DNA of 14,419 nt from Candidatus Sericytochromatia bacterium (GTDB lineage: Bacteria; Cyanobacteriota; Sericytochromatia; UBA7694): contig CAJYHH010000347.1 in the NCBI GenBank assembly GCA_913773825.1, positions 1 through 14,419 on the forward strand, read 5' to 3'. Under the pieces are notes generated by a model. That model did no database searches and was not told the origin of the DNA. It was given only the letters and a program-made list of their open reading frames with translations. This document shows, piece after piece, positions 5,946 to 13,668 of the stretch (position 1 is the first letter of the stretch; each line of letters begins with the position of its first letter). The position numbers and the translations under genes are program-made.

Positions 5946-7145
5946 ATGAATTCCACTCAAGCATTAGAAGTCTCTGAAACCGTTTCGCCACCCCCAACAA
6001 AGCCTCTCGGGCCGATCTGGCGCTGGTTCGGCATGAACGAGCAGCAACGCGGTTTTTTTCTCAATTCCCTTTATCTGGCGATGGTTATTCGTGTTGTGTT
6101 GTTGATTCTGGCTTATTATGCCGGGCGCACGGTCTTTAAAAACACGGAGCCGCTTTGGCCGATGATGTACCAGGTGCTGTCGCGCTGGGACACGATTAAC
6201 TACTATTCAATTGCCAGCGAAGGATACGTCAATTTTGGCGATAATCAGAAGCTGATTGTTTTTTTTCCGGTTTTGCCCTGGCTTTTGCGCAGCTTTGGCT
6301 ATCTTGCCGGTAACCCGCTTGCACCAGGCCTGATTCTCAGCTTTTTTTCGTCTGTGATTGCCGGTTATTATCTGCAGTGTCTGACTTTACTCGATCACGA
6401 TGAAGAAACCGCTCACTGGGCGCTTAAATACTTCTTTTTGTTTCCAACGGCTTACTTTCTCTGCGTGCCTTACAACGAAGCGCTGTTTTTAGCCCTGACA
6501 TTAGGTTCCTGGTATAGCGCCCGTCAAGGACGCTGGGGGATTGCGGGTATAGCCGGTCTGTTAAGCTGTCTGACCCGGATTCAGGGGCTCGTGCTGTTTC
6601 CTGCTTTATTGCTGGAAGCCTGGCTGCAGCGCCGTGAACGCCCCTGGCAAAAGATGTTAGGCGTTTTGCTGGTGCCGATTGGCTTTTTAATCTATTTAGG
6701 CCTTAACTGGTATATCCATAAAGATCCCTTTGCCTTTACCGATATGCAGCAGAAATATTGGGGCAATCATATGGTTCCGCCCTGGGAGCCCGTGATTAAT
6801 GGCTTTAAGTATCTGCTCGGTTATGCTGGCCCGACCACTGAGCAGGGCACAAATGTGGATATTGCGCGTTTAGTGGCCTTTTTTGCCACCACCATTACCC
6901 TCTTATTAGGCATTCGCCGGATTCGCCTGAGTTATCAGCTTTATGCCTGGGCCCAGTTTATGATGGTGATGCTGTCATCCTGGCTAATGAGCCTGCCGCG
7001 TTATGTGATTTGCCTGTTCCCGATGTTTATCATTTACGCGACGCTGAGCCGCAATCCGGAGTTTCATTTCCGTCTGAGCACGGTGTTTAGTCTGTTTTTA
7101 GGCGGCTTAGGATTTTTGTTCGCCGCCGGATATTGGGCGTTTTAG
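5946..7145 (+). CDS. PIG-V-like GT-C membrane glycosyltransferase
   Basis: A 399-residue polytopic membrane protein with about 8-10 hydrophobic helices after a 35-residue soluble start. The first loop holds R80-W81-D82 within the SRWDTINYYSIASEGY stretch (79-94), which matches the RWDxxxYxxIAxxGY signature of bacterial PIG-V-like mannosyltransferases and positions the acidic residue expected in a GT-C active site. Other family-like stretches are FFPVLP (106-111), FPTAYFLCVPYNEALFL (166-182), Thr210-Arg211 and PRY (351-353). GT-C enzymes use polyprenyl-phosphate sugars on the outer face of the cytoplasmic membrane; the sugar and acceptor here are unknown. The start is the first ATG, with a plausible promoter and a weak ribosome-binding site. 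There is no partner glycosyltransferase beside it. A long inverted repeat begins right after the stop. Confidence 0.8.
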   Translation: MNSTQALEVSETVSPPPTKPLGPIWRWFGMNEQQRGFFLNSLYLAMVIRVVLLILAYYAGRTVFKNTEPLWPMMYQVLSRWDTINYYSIASEGYVNFGDNQKLIVFFPVLPWLLRSFGYLAGNPLAPGLILSFFSSVIAGYYLQCLTLLDHDEETAHWALKYFFLFPTAYFLCVPYNEALFLALTLGSWYSARQGRWGIAGIAGLLSCLTRIQGLVLFPALLLEAWLQRRERPWQKMLGVLLVPIGFLIYLGLNWYIHKDPFAFTDMQQKYWGNHMVPPWEPVINGFKYLLGYAGPTTEQGTNVDIARLVAFFATTITLLLGIRRIRLSYQLYAWAQFMMVMLSSWLMSLPRYVICLFPMFIIYATLSRNPEFHFRLSTVFSLFLGGLGFLFAAGYWAF

Positions 7146-7231
7146 GGGTAGGTAGTAGATGGTAGGGGGTAGATGCAGGTAAATGCCGATTCTGACTTTT
7201 CTTTACCCTACCTACTCCCTACCACCTACTA
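7146..7231. repeat. Imperfect inverted repeat with TAG/GGG-rich arms between convergent genes
   Basis: The left arm (7153-7183, TAGTAGATGGTAGGG...) is nearly complementary to the right arm (7202-7231), with an 18-nt loop. Inside, the words GTAG and GGTAGG repeat in direct orientation. The element fills almost all of the 90 bp between the glycosyltransferase and secreted-protein stops. It can form a stem in either transcript and may act as a bidirectional terminator. The composition, runs of TAG and GGG on one strand, resembles short interspersed intergenic repeats of cyanobacteria-like genomes; that comparison is from memory. Confidence 0.7.
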
Positions 7232-7235
7232 AATC

Positions 7236-7757
7236 CTAGAGTGGCTTTAGCGACTGCAGCACTTTTTTGGCTTCTGGCAGCTTCATCTGATCTAGGCCCT
7301 CACCGCCGCTGATAATTGAATAATACAGTGGGCCTTTGCCGACCCAGTCTGAATAAAAATAAGGCTCTTCAATTTTTAGATTGCCATCGACTAAAAAGAG
7401 ATTGATTGTGATTTTGCCGTAAACCGGATTCCAGACGCTTTCAATTTTATCGCCGCTGGGGCCACCAAAGCCGCCTGTGGCACCGCGTACGGTAAAGTTG
7501 CCCGTGTCCGGGCAGACATAGTCAATTTCATAACCAGGGCCACTACCAGGGCCTGGTGTATCCTGGGTGGCCAGTACCCGCATCAGGCTACAGTCCTTAG
7601 GTAAATAACCAGGTACAGCAATCGGGACTTGCAGCGCTTTTAAGAGTCGAAGATGGGGTGCCTGCAGTTTATGAGCCGGCGCGCTGGCGGCCTGAGCGGC
7701 TGAAACGCCGATCCCGATTAATAAAGCGCCCAGCAGCAGTTGGCGGAATATTTTCAT
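7236..7757 (-). CDS. Secreted protein of unknown function, cyanobacterial-type family
   Basis: A 173-residue exported protein. A Sec signal peptide (about 1-23) ends with an AQA-A cleavage site. The mature part contains VPGYLPKDC (48-56), a glycine-rich GATGGFGGPSG segment (92-102), NPVYGKITINLF (110-121), YSDWVGKGPLYYSIISGG (135-152) and a C-terminal helix ending in LQSLKPL. Two cysteines (56 and 82) flank a Gly/Pro-rich loop and could form a disulfide. The order PxYLP, then GGxGG, then SDW...GPxxY, then SG is one I associate with small secreted cyanobacterial proteins of unknown role; that similarity is from memory. The start is ATG with AGAGG 6 nt upstream. It lies 85 bp downstream of the kinase gene on the same strand with no clear terminator between, so it may share the kyn-kinase transcript. 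Confidence 0.75.
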   Translation of the reverse strand: MKIFRQLLLGALLIGIGVSAAQAASAPAHKLQAPHLRLLKALQVPIAVPGYLPKDCSLMRVLATQDTPGPGSGPGYEIDYVCPDTGNFTVRGATGGFGGPSGDKIESVWNPVYGKITINLFLVDGNLKIEEPYFYSDWVGKGPLYYSIISGGEGLDQMKLPEAKKVLQSLKPL

Positions 7758-7842
7758 ATTTGACCTCTTGATCCAATCAATTTAGACGTGTTTAGCTTTG
7801 ACTCGCAGAGAAAGATAATTGTTCGATCTCGTTTAACCTTGC

Positions 7843-10278
7843 TCAAGACAAAGCCTTGGGCGTTTGGGACTTATTTAAGAGCTGAGGCTGGCTCAGAATA
7901 ACCGGCAAAGCCTGCTCCAGCCAGGCTAAATCCTGGGGCTGCAGATAACAGACCGGTGAATCCGGCTGAGCGGGTGCGCTGAGCCGGTAAAACTCGCCTT
8001 CAAAGGGGGCAGGTGTGGGTTCAGCCTGCCACTTCAGCTGAGTAAAAGTATCTGTTTCAAAAATACGGATATCATGGCGTTGAGCTGGTTTGCGCTGGCG
8101 CAGCTGTTCGTCCCAGTCTTCTGCATAAGCAGCCCGACAACTGAGCTGTTGGCCGTCAAAGCTTAAGATCAGATCGCTGAGCCAGGGCTGGGCCATCAGG
8201 CGGCGGCCCCTGAAGATGCCCACAAGTAGCAGCATAGAGAGGCTTGGCGCGATAAGTAACAGACCCCAGACCAGCGGCGGAATGCCTTTGTTTTGCAGCA
8301 GCCACAGCCCCCAGAGTGACAGGCCGGCTGGGGCCAAAGACCAGATAAAAGCTGTTTGAGCTCGTTTAGCGCGTTTAAGTGCTTTTAGCAGTCGCGGCTG
8401 GCGCGTCTGGCGGGCTAAGGGGATTACGACTTCAAATTGATCTGTTTTAGGCTGAATTTTAAGGCGCGGTGGGGGTTCTGGCAGGTTGAGCTGCTGCAGG
8501 TATAGACCCCAGGGATTGCCAGCCAAATGCGAATACGCGCTGCTGCTGTTCTGGTAGTGGGCTTCTTGCGTCGCCAGCGTCTGTTTACGACTTAACTGGA
8601 CTTCGGGGCTGGCTAAATGATCGCGCTTCTGTAAATCGCGAAAGACAGACTCTTGCTGCCTTAGAGCTTGTAAAGCCCGTTCTGCAGAGGGACTGCGCTG
8701 ATCCGGGCGCACTTCAATCAAACTGCTTAGCCAGCGGCTTAAAGCATCCGAAATTCCCAGACCGGATAGCTCCACTTTTTGACCTGACCAGGGGAGTTCA
8801 GCCGGGTGACGGCCTGTAATGACCTGCAATAAACACATCCCTAAGGCATACAGATCAGATTGGGGGCTGGCCTGGCCTAATAATTGCTCAGGTGCACAAT
8901 AGCCAAAGCTGCCGATTACCGTTGAGCCCCCGCTGCCCTGAGCTCGAAACCATTGCTGGACGCCGCCAAAGTTAAGCAGATAAAGCTGTTGCTCATGCCA
9001 AAGCAGATGAGCCGGGGTTAGATCGCGATGGACCAGACCCAGTTGATGCAGGCGCTGCAGGGTTTCAAGCCCCTGACGTGCCAGCTGCCAGACTTCAGCT
9101 TCGCTGGCGCGCCAGCCTTGATCTAAACGCTGCTGCAGGGTGACCCCTGGTAAGTCTTCCAGAATCAGATAATGTTCATGTTCAGCCTGAAGATGCTCTA
9201 AGAGGCGAGGAGTCGGCAAGTCAGGCTGAGTTTGAAGGGTTTCAAGCTCGCGTTCAAACAGCTCAAGTTGTTTAATTGAGTTGAGTTGGGCAATTTGGAG
9301 ACGTTTAATCAGGACCGACGTTTGCTTTAGCAAATCTTGCCCTTGCCAGGTGCTCACCCCCCCTTCAATCTGCAGACATTGTCTGAGTTCATAGCGCTGG
9401 TTTAATGGGGCAGTAAAGGGTTCTGGCTGAGTCATCGTCTGGCTGCGGTCTGAAGGTTTAAGCGTCTGAGTCTGCTTAAGGGCAGGGCTTGGCGGCATTT
9501 TTTCGCGAGAATAGAGATTGGGCAAAGCAGACAGCGCTTCGCGAGCGGTCTGAAAACGCAATTCAGGATCAGGATGAACCAGAATTTCAAGCCAGTTGGC
9601 AAAGGCAATGCTGCAGCGTAAATACGGACGAAAGTCAATCTGGCCATGGGTCTGGGTCAGATTATTCGGGCTATGGCCAAAGAGTTCAATCAGGGTGGCG
9701 CCCAGGGCATAGAGATCGGACTGAGGGCCCGGGCGACCGGCATATTGCTCAGGCGGCATATAGCCAGGTGTACCCGAGACGCTGACGGGCCCTAGACCCT
9801 GAACGGCTGCACCAAAGTCGATTAAATACACCAGCTCGTTGTTATCGATCATTAAATTAGAGGGCTTAATATCGCGATGTAAAATCGGTGGCTGAAAATG
9901 CTGCAAACTGGTCAGAATGCCCAGTACTTGAGCGGCAATATTGGCGATTTCAGCTTCAGTGGGCTGCCAGAGCGCCAGACGGGCTTTGAGGTTTTCGCCG
10001 GGCAGCGCACTTTGAACTAAGACGTAGGTGCCTTCTGATTCATGCCAGGCGACTAAACGCGGGATGCGAGGGTGCTCAAGACGCGTCAGCATCTGGGCTT
10101 CACGTTCAAAAGCCTGAAGTTGTTCCCAGTCTGTTAAACCCGCAAACTGAAGCTGCTTCAGGATGACTTCTGTCAGTCCATCATGGCCACGATAAATTCC
10201 ACCAGAGGGTCCTTCGGCCAGGACGCTGTCGATCTGATAGCCAAGAATCCGTTTACCGGGCGACCAGATGCTGGGCAT
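7843..10278 (-). CDS. Membrane-anchored Ser/Thr protein kinase with tandem pseudokinase domain
   Basis: An 811-residue protein. Kinase domain 1 (about 12-255) has a glycine-rich loop (20-29), VILK with Lys41, alpha-C Glu60, HRDIKPSN with Asp136 and Asn141, DFG at 154-156, PPE at 175-177 and Asp188, so it looks active. After a linker, domain 2 (about 295-540) keeps Lys325, Glu344, HRD 417-419, APE 462-464 and Asp475. It has HRDLTPAHL (Lys to Thr421, Asn to His424) and NFG (Asn436) instead of DFG, losing both metal ligands: a probable pseudokinase. A basic stretch (624-641) precedes two membrane helices (about 643-661 and 668-688) with a short outer loop. A cytoplasmic C-terminal domain (690-800) ends in a WLEQAL-type helix, an arrangement I know from cyanobacterial kinases. 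Its ATG overlaps the kmo stop (TGATG) with no good ribosome-binding site, implying translational coupling. Substrates unknown. Confidence 0.93.
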   Translation of the reverse strand: MPSIWSPGKRILGYQIDSVLAEGPSGGIYRGHDGLTEVILKQLQFAGLTDWEQLQAFEREAQMLTRLEHPRIPRLVAWHESEGTYVLVQSALPGENLKARLALWQPTEAEIANIAAQVLGILTSLQHFQPPILHRDIKPSNLMIDNNELVYLIDFGAAVQGLGPVSVSGTPGYMPPEQYAGRPGPQSDLYALGATLIELFGHSPNNLTQTHGQIDFRPYLRCSIAFANWLEILVHPDPELRFQTAREALSALPNLYSREKMPPSPALKQTQTLKPSDRSQTMTQPEPFTAPLNQRYELRQCLQIEGGVSTWQGQDLLKQTSVLIKRLQIAQLNSIKQLELFERELETLQTQPDLPTPRLLEHLQAEHEHYLILEDLPGVTLQQRLDQGWRASEAEVWQLARQGLETLQRLHQLGLVHRDLTPAHLLWHEQQLYLLNFGGVQQWFRAQGSGGSTVIGSFGYCAPEQLLGQASPQSDLYALGMCLLQVITGRHPAELPWSGQKVELSGLGISDALSRWLSSLIEVRPDQRSPSAERALQALRQQESVFRDLQKRDHLASPEVQLSRKQTLATQEAHYQNSSSAYSHLAGNPWGLYLQQLNLPEPPPRLKIQPKTDQFEVVIPLARQTRQPRLLKALKRAKRAQTAFIWSLAPAGLSLWGLWLLQNKGIPPLVWGLLLIAPSLSMLLLVGIFRGRRLMAQPWLSDLILSFDGQQLSCRAAYAEDWDEQLRQRKPAQRHDIRIFETDTFTQLKWQAEPTPAPFEGEFYRLSAPAQPDSPVCYLQPQDLAWLEQALPVILSQPQLLNKSQTPKALS

Positions 10279-11669
10279 CAGGCTTCGCTCAAGGCTGGGG
10301 CTTCAGCCCGAAATTTCTGCATCAGCTGCTCGGCTTGCTGCCAGTTAATCTCGTCTACAGAGCTGACGCCTTTACAGAGCTGATTCAGCAAAGCGGTTTG
10401 GAGTTCTCCGTGACGGACGGCAACTGAGTAGGGCACGCGATGAAAACTGACCAGTGAATATTTGGGAATAAACAGCTCGGGGTATTGATTTTCAAGCCGC
10501 AGGCTGACTTGTTTGCGGACTAAAAAGCTAGGGTCAGCGACTTGGTCGCGCATCTCAATAAAGTTTTCAAGCGCTAAGGCTGCAATGGCGTCAGCATCTG
10601 GTTTACGAGCCTGATAAAACTGCTTAAAAACACTTGCCCAGTCCGGCTGGCCAGCTTGGTTTTTTAACTCACGCATTAAAAGCGTGCAGTCTTCAAAAGC
10701 AGCATTCATGCCCTGGCCAAAAAAGGGCACAATGGCATGGGCGGCATCGCCAATCAGCAACAGTTGAGCTTGTGTAGTCAGGCCATGCCAGGGTGCAGCA
10801 TGAATAGTGGCTAAGGCGCCTGTGGGATTCTGGCTAAATTCAGTTAACAAATCTGGCATGAGCGGAATCACGTCAGGAAAATGACTTTCAAAGAATGCCT
10901 GAACGGACTCTGAGCTCGTTAGCTGATCAAAACCGGGACTGTTGGTTTGATTGTTTTGATCGCCTTCAAAAGCTAAAAACAAGGTGCAGGTAAAGGTTTT
11001 ATCTGGATTGGGCAGGGCAATCAGCATAAAGCTGCGGCGGGGCCAGATATGTAAAGCACCTGGATCCATCTGAAAATCGCCGTCAGGGCCAGGTGGAATC
11101 GTCAGTTCTTTATAGCCATGGGCCAGATAGTCCTGATGATAATTGACGCGCACGCGCTGAACCAGGGAGCGTCTTAACGCTGAGCCTGCGCCATCCGCGC
11201 CAATCACAGGCTGAGTATTAATCGCATACTGTTCCTGGCTATCTTGATCTTCAAAAAAGGTCTGGCCGGTTTCAAAATCCATGCCCGTACAGCGTTGATT
11301 AAAGCGGATTTTAACCCCCGCAGTTTGAGCTGCGTCCATTAAAACTTCATTTAAGTAAGCGCGAGATATCGAGTTGATATGCTCATGGGCCTGACCATAA
11401 GGGGCAAAGGTCAGCTTGCCAGACACATCATGCATCATGCGGCCGCGCATCGGCAGGGCTTGTTTAAGCACTTGTTCTTTTAAGCCGACTTCTTCAAGAG
11501 CGTATAAACCTCTGGCAGACAAAGCCAGATTAATTGAACGCCCAGCGGGCTGGGGCACCACGCGCATATCAGGACGGCGTTCATAGAGTTCAGTGCTGTG
11601 GCCTTCACGCGCCAGATACAAAGCCATTAAAGTTCCGGCAAGTCCTGATCCAACAACCGTAACGCTCAT
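10278..11669 (-). CDS. kmo: Kynurenine 3-monooxygenase
   Basis: A 463-residue FAD-dependent aromatic hydroxylase of the usual length. It converts L-kynurenine, NADPH and O2 to 3-hydroxykynurenine. The Rossmann motif GSGLAG (7-12) binds the ADP part of FAD. GRSINLALSARG (43-54) is the family signature around the substrate and flavin site. GADGAGSALR (157-166) is the DG motif, and GDAAHAIVPFFGQGMN (307-322) is the second FAD motif specific to this family. The C-terminal region (about 380-463) carries YPELFIPKYSLVSFHRVPYS, typical of Kmo. The start is ATG with AAGGA 8 nt upstream, inside the end of kynU; ATGA overlaps the kynU stop, and the kmo stop overlaps the kinase start. Kmo feeds KynU, so the gene pair makes 3-hydroxyanthranilate. 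In eukaryotes the C-terminus anchors the enzyme to membranes; no clear anchor is seen here. Confidence 0.95.
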   Translation of the reverse strand: MSVTVVGSGLAGTLMALYLAREGHSTELYERRPDMRVVPQPAGRSINLALSARGLYALEEVGLKEQVLKQALPMRGRMMHDVSGKLTFAPYGQAHEHINSISRAYLNEVLMDAAQTAGVKIRFNQRCTGMDFETGQTFFEDQDSQEQYAINTQPVIGADGAGSALRRSLVQRVRVNYHQDYLAHGYKELTIPPGPDGDFQMDPGALHIWPRRSFMLIALPNPDKTFTCTLFLAFEGDQNNQTNSPGFDQLTSSESVQAFFESHFPDVIPLMPDLLTEFSQNPTGALATIHAAPWHGLTTQAQLLLIGDAAHAIVPFFGQGMNAAFEDCTLLMRELKNQAGQPDWASVFKQFYQARKPDADAIAALALENFIEMRDQVADPSFLVRKQVSLRLENQYPELFIPKYSLVSFHRVPYSVAVRHGELQTALLNQLCKGVSSVDEINWQQAEQLMQKFRAEAPALSEA

Positions 11670-12931
11670 TGATTAAGTCCTTTTTTAAGGGCTTCAAGCC
11701 CTTCATAAACGTCCATAAACGAGTTATAGAGAGGCACTGGCGCCAATCTCAGAATATCGGGCTCGCGCCAGTCACAGATTACGTCTTGTTCCATTAAAGC
11801 CTTATGAATCGACTTATCTGCATCTGCCACTCTCAGTGAGATCTGACAGCCGCGCTGGCTGGGATCTTTGGGGGTAATCTGACGAATTTGCGGGCTGTCG
11901 ATTTGCTCAAGTAAATATTCCAGATAACCCGTTAACAAACGACTTTTGGCGCGTAGCTGTTCCATGCCGACTTCATCAAAAATGTTCATTGAAGCGCGCA
12001 GGGCGGCTAAGGGCAAAATGGCCGGATTACTCAGCTGCCAGCCTTCGGCACCTTGAGCGGGACGAAAATCGTCGGGCATCTGAAACCGGCTTTGCTGATC
12101 ATGGCCCCACCAGCCCGCAAATCGAGGACGAGTGGTTTCGCTATGGCGCTCATGGACAAAGCAGCCGCTGAGATTGCCAGGGCCACCGTTGAGGTATTTA
12201 TAGCTGCACCAGGCCGCAAAATCAACTTCCCACTCATGGAGTTTGAGCACCACATTGCCAGCGGCATGGGCCAAATCAATCCCGACTAAACAGCCTTTGT
12301 CGTGGGCCGCACGGGTAATGGCGCGTAAATCCAGCAGATGGCCGCTAAAATAATTGACCCCGCCCAGCATAACCAGGGCAATGTCTTCACCGTGGGTTTC
12401 AATCGCTTCTAAAATCCGCTCGGTGCTGACGCCTTCTTCACCCTCAGCGGGTTCAACCACAATCAGGTCATGCTCAGGATCAAATTTATGAAAGCGCAGC
12501 TGGGACTCTACAGCATAGCGATCAGACGGAAAGGCGTTGCCTTCAACCAGAATTTTGCAGCGATCCAGGGTGGGCTGATAAAAACTGACCATCATCAAAT
12601 GTAGATTGACCGTCAGGCTGTTCATGACCACTACTTCCACTGGCTTTGCGCCAACCAGTTTGGCCATGGAGTCAGTGAGCAGCTCGTGGTAATACTTCCA
12701 GGGATTGGTTGACTCAAAATGGGCCCGGACGGCCAGGGTTTGCCAGGCATCAAGCTCGGCATTGACGTATTCGCGGGCCTGATGTGGCTGCAGACCTAAT
12801 GACTGGCCACAGAGATAAATCGATTCACTGCGCGCTTTGCCTGGCGGCAGATAAAAGCGGGAGCGGTATTCCCGCAGGGGATCGTTGCTGTCCATCAGCT
12901 GTGCAAATTCACGACTGGCGCGGTAGCGCAT
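11666..12931 (-). CDS. kynU: Kynureninase
   Basis: A 421-residue PLP-dependent fold-type I enzyme of normal length. It hydrolyses kynurenine or 3-hydroxykynurenine to (3-hydroxy)anthranilate and alanine. The PLP lysine is Lys245 in WCSYKYLNGGPG (241-252). Asp219 and His222 in GIDLAHAAGN match the cofactor pyridine-contact region. YLCGQSLGLQP (39-49) and the NPAILPLAAL stretch (302-311) are also family-typical. The start is ATG with AGGAG 7 nt upstream, one of the best ribosome-binding sites in the window. It is the first gene of kynU-kmo-kinase; its stop overlaps the kmo start as ATGA. No tryptophan dioxygenase, formamidase or 3-hydroxyanthranilate dioxygenase lies in the window, so whether the end product is NAD or full degradation is open. 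A -10-like TACAAT lies 36 bp upstream without a convincing -35. Confidence 0.96.
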   Translation of the reverse strand: MRYRASREFAQLMDSNDPLREYRSRFYLPPGKARSESIYLCGQSLGLQPHQAREYVNAELDAWQTLAVRAHFESTNPWKYYHELLTDSMAKLVGAKPVEVVVMNSLTVNLHLMMVSFYQPTLDRCKILVEGNAFPSDRYAVESQLRFHKFDPEHDLIVVEPAEGEEGVSTERILEAIETHGEDIALVMLGGVNYFSGHLLDLRAITRAAHDKGCLVGIDLAHAAGNVVLKLHEWEVDFAAWCSYKYLNGGPGNLSGCFVHERHSETTRPRFAGWWGHDQQSRFQMPDDFRPAQGAEGWQLSNPAILPLAALRASMNIFDEVGMEQLRAKSRLLTGYLEYLLEQIDSPQIRQITPKDPSQRGCQISLRVADADKSIHKALMEQDVICDWREPDILRLAPVPLYNSFMDVYEGLEALKKGLNQ

Positions 12932-13051
12932 GGGCCTGCTCCTTGGTTTAGCTGTGCGGCAGCTACATTGTACCGCAGAGGGGGCAAGAGAGCCCGGGGG
13001 AGGGGTGAGTGAAAACGATGTTTTCGGTTTGTCGGCACGCGGGGCGTGGCC

Positions 13052-13122
13052 GGTTTAGGGACGGGCAAGCCCGTCTGTTGAGAAGGTTGTTTAAGCTAAA
13101 CCTCTCAACAGCACGCCAGTGC
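13052..13122 (-). other. Hairpin-rich intergenic element upstream of kynU
   Basis: Three stems occur in 71 bp. GACGGG-CAAG-CCCGTC spans 13060-13075. CTGTTGAGA-(A)-GGTT (13075-13088) pairs with AACC-TCTCAACAG (13099-13111), a 13-bp stem with one bulged A and a 10-nt loop. GCAC-GCCA-GTGC spans about 13111-13122. GGTTTAG (13052-13058) is also complementary to CTAAACC (13096-13102), which competes with the large stem. It lies 121-191 bp upstream of the kynU ATG and could be part of its leader or of an intergenic repeat. No known RNA family is recognised. Confidence 0.5.
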
Positions 13123-13128
13123 ACAAAC

Positions 13129-13143
13129 GGCGCTTCCAGCGCC
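13129..13143 (-). terminator. GC-only hairpin after the 150-residue protein gene
   Basis: On the - strand, GGCGCT-GGA-AGCGCC forms a 6-bp stem with a 3-nt loop, 8 nt after the stop codon, followed by GTTTGTG. The tail is only moderately T-rich, so it is a plausible but not strong intrinsic terminator for the gene ending at 13152. Confidence 0.55.
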
Positions 13144-13151
13144 TCTCAACC

Positions 13152-13604
13152 TTACTCTAGGGCCCAGCCTAAGTGTAACTCACCTGTTTCTTCATCACGG
13201 TCAACTTCAAAGACCAGATTCTGATGGGCAAACATCAAGGTCAGGTTTTGATCTTTGTCGAGCTGAAAGCCTGTCAGAGGCTGACGGAGAAAGGTCTGCA
13301 GAGTATCGTGCTCTTCGACTGCAAAATTGCTAATCAGGGTCTGGTGCTCAATGCCCTCAGTGTTCATCATGTTAATGCTGAAGTTCAGAGCCAGTTTTTC
13401 GTTGTTCGGGCCGTAGAGCTTGTAGTGAATGCCTAAAAAGGCTTCGCTGTCTTTTTGATCAAGATGGCGCATCCGAATGCTAAATTTATCGGTAAAGAGC
13501 TGAGGGTTAGGACTGTTCTCCAAGCGAAAGCCTGTGGCAATTTTGCCAATCAGAGGATTGAGAAGATCTCGCTGGAGCTGAGTGAGACGATTTGTAGTGG
13601 CCAA
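13152..13604 (-). CDS. Conserved-looking hypothetical protein, 150 residues
   Basis: I do not recognise this protein. It is a soluble, acidic, probably beta-rich 150-residue protein with no signal peptide, membrane helix or cysteine. Alternating hydrophobic patterns such as FSIRMRHL, ALNFSINM and NLTLMFAHQNLVFEV suggest a beta-sandwich or barrel. The reading frame is supported by a strong promoter just upstream and a hairpin 8 nt after the stop. The start is uncertain: no ATG or GTG is available between the in-frame stop at 13640-13638 and residue 1. TTG at 13604 lies 14 nt from the AAGGA element, which is long, while ATT at 13613 lies 5 nt from it. TTG is reported here; ATT would add three residues. 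It is on the same strand as kynU, 220 bp upstream of it, and is probably a separate transcription unit. Confidence 0.75.
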   Translation of the reverse strand: MATTNRLTQLQRDLLNPLIGKIATGFRLENSPNPQLFTDKFSIRMRHLDQKDSEAFLGIHYKLYGPNNEKLALNFSINMMNTEGIEHQTLISNFAVEEHDTLQTFLRQPLTGFQLDKDQNLTLMFAHQNLVFEVDRDEETGELHLGWALE

Positions 13605-13639
13605 GCGCGGAATCAGGGTCCTTTCGCAGAATGTGAATC

Positions 13640-13668
13640 ATTATACAAGTGGTGGGCGAGCCCAGCAA
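13640..13668 (-). promoter_or_regulatory. Sigma-70-type promoter for the 150-residue protein gene
   Basis: On the - strand, TTGCTG (13668-13663) and a perfect TATAAT (13645-13640) are separated by 17 bp. The start would be near 13633, giving a 20-30 nt leader that contains AAAGGA. The -35 is only half consensus (TTG), but the perfect -10 and spacing make it convincing. Confidence 0.7.

Noticed and set aside
12053..12289. Antisense ORF across kynU (78 codons, + strand)
   Set aside because: Shadow of kynU coding sequence, with no ribosome-binding site; kynU itself is certain.
12967..12972. TACAAT (- strand) as the -10 of a kynU promoter
   Set aside because: Position suits kynU, but no acceptable -35 lies 16-18 bp upstream (GC-rich GGGCTC-like bases) and there is no extended -10.
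13052..13122. Retron-type or other defence ncRNA in the hairpin cluster
   Set aside because: No reverse transcriptase or effector gene is nearby; neighbours are metabolic or hypothetical genes.
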